Assembly: GCF_028437565.1 (NCBI RefSeq)
Contig: NZ_JAMRYR010000006.1
Location: forward strand, 62,001-126,000
Direction of reading: 5' to 3'
From: Actinomyces sp. B33
GTDB lineage: Bacteria; Actinomycetota; Actinomycetes; Actinomycetales; Actinomycetaceae
DNA: 64,000 nucleotides
Positions 63,795 through 64,000 of the stretch are shown piece after piece. Positions within the stretch are counted from its first letter, which is position 1, and each line of letters opens with the position of its first letter. Below the pieces are notes generated by a model that saw only the letters and a list, made by a program, of their open reading frames with translations, had not been told where the DNA came from and searched no databases. The translations under genes and the position numbers were made by a program.

Positions 63795-64000
63795 TCGCGC
63801 CTGTGGGATGCGCCTGCGCCCGGGGGCGGCGGCAGCCCCCGCAAGAACCTCCAACTGTCACCGATGCCCTGAGACATCACAGGCCGAGGAGCGGGTCGGC
63901 GGCATTTTCATCCGCATGCGGTGCTCGTCTTTTCCGTGCGGGGCGGGAGGTGAGCCAGTCGGCTCTCATCCGGTCGTGGCCGATGCGGTCTTTTCCGTGC
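63795..64000. other. Right edge of window, no gene seen
   Basis: No supportable gene. GTCTTTTCCGTGC occurs at 63927-63939 and again at 63988-64000, the second copy reaching the window edge. Confidence 0.5.

Noticed and set aside
63695-64000. CRISPR-like array
   Set aside because: Only two copies of each repeat, unequal spacing, and no cas genes in the window.

Overview
The window is very GC-rich (roughly 70 percent by eye) and gene-dense, with many 1-4 nt stop/start overlaps. Many genes appear to start directly 6-7 nt downstream of a TANNNT -10 box (leaderless transcripts). Together with the cluster crgA / DUF881 / class E sortase / pknB-pknA-pbpA-rodA-pstP-fhaB-fhaA, this marks an actinobacterium. 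Gene content (coryneform-style trpEGD(CF)BA operon, class Ib nrdF, no mycolate genes) fits the Actinomyces/Schaalia group, but the genus is an inference.

Layout. 1-9.7 kb: siderophore-binding lipoprotein with an upstream iron box, tadA and upp in a divergent pair, AIM24-like protein, thiosulfate sulfurtransferase, a metN-metI-metQ methionine importer, a two-subunit fluoride channel, and gluQ. 9.9-15.2 kb: small unknown protein, tRNA-Arg(ACG), aldo/keto reductase, SRP RNA, tRNA-Leu(CAG), and an ECF-type transporter in which a membrane domain and two ATPases are fused in one protein. 15.3-21.4 kb: an operon of a DASS/SLC13 carboxylate transporter, a histidine kinase with a CRP-like domain and a receiver-only response regulator, then a nitroreductase / unknown / DUF523 operon. 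21.7-30.6 kb: lipoprotein, polar amino acid ABC importer, DUF985 cupin, formate/nitrite channel, an S-adenosylhomocysteinase-like protein with altered catalytic residues paired with an amidohydrolase, and a HAD phosphatase. 30.9-45.2 kb: cyclophilin, rhomboid protease, crgA, DUF881, sortase E and the Ser/Thr kinase / cell-wall elongation operon. 45.5-53.6 kb: nrdF, membrane protein, proline iminopeptidase-like hydrolase, azlCD, a 674-bp gene-poor stretch with odd composition, RNase HI with a C-terminal extension, and a second trpB with its own Trp-rich leader. 53.9-63.7 kb: S9 peptidase and the trpL-trpE-trpG-trpD-trpCF-trpB-trpA operon.

How the genes work together. The largest unit coordinates growth: FhaA/FhaB/PknA/PknB/PstP phosphorylation signalling is co-transcribed with the RodA/PbpA peptidoglycan synthase, with CrgA and a sortase opposite. 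The trp operon and the unlinked trpB each carry a leader peptide ending in WWWRA followed by alternative hairpins, so both should respond to tryptophanyl-tRNA supply.

Points that stand out: (1) a dispersed about 60-bp inverted-repeat element present four times, always 3' of a gene, two copies flanking the S9 peptidase in opposite orientation; (2) the duplicated attenuated trpB; (3) the SahH-like protein that keeps its NAD site but lacks several catalytic residues; (4) the transporter-kinase-receiver operon; (5) the one-chain ECF S-A-A protein.
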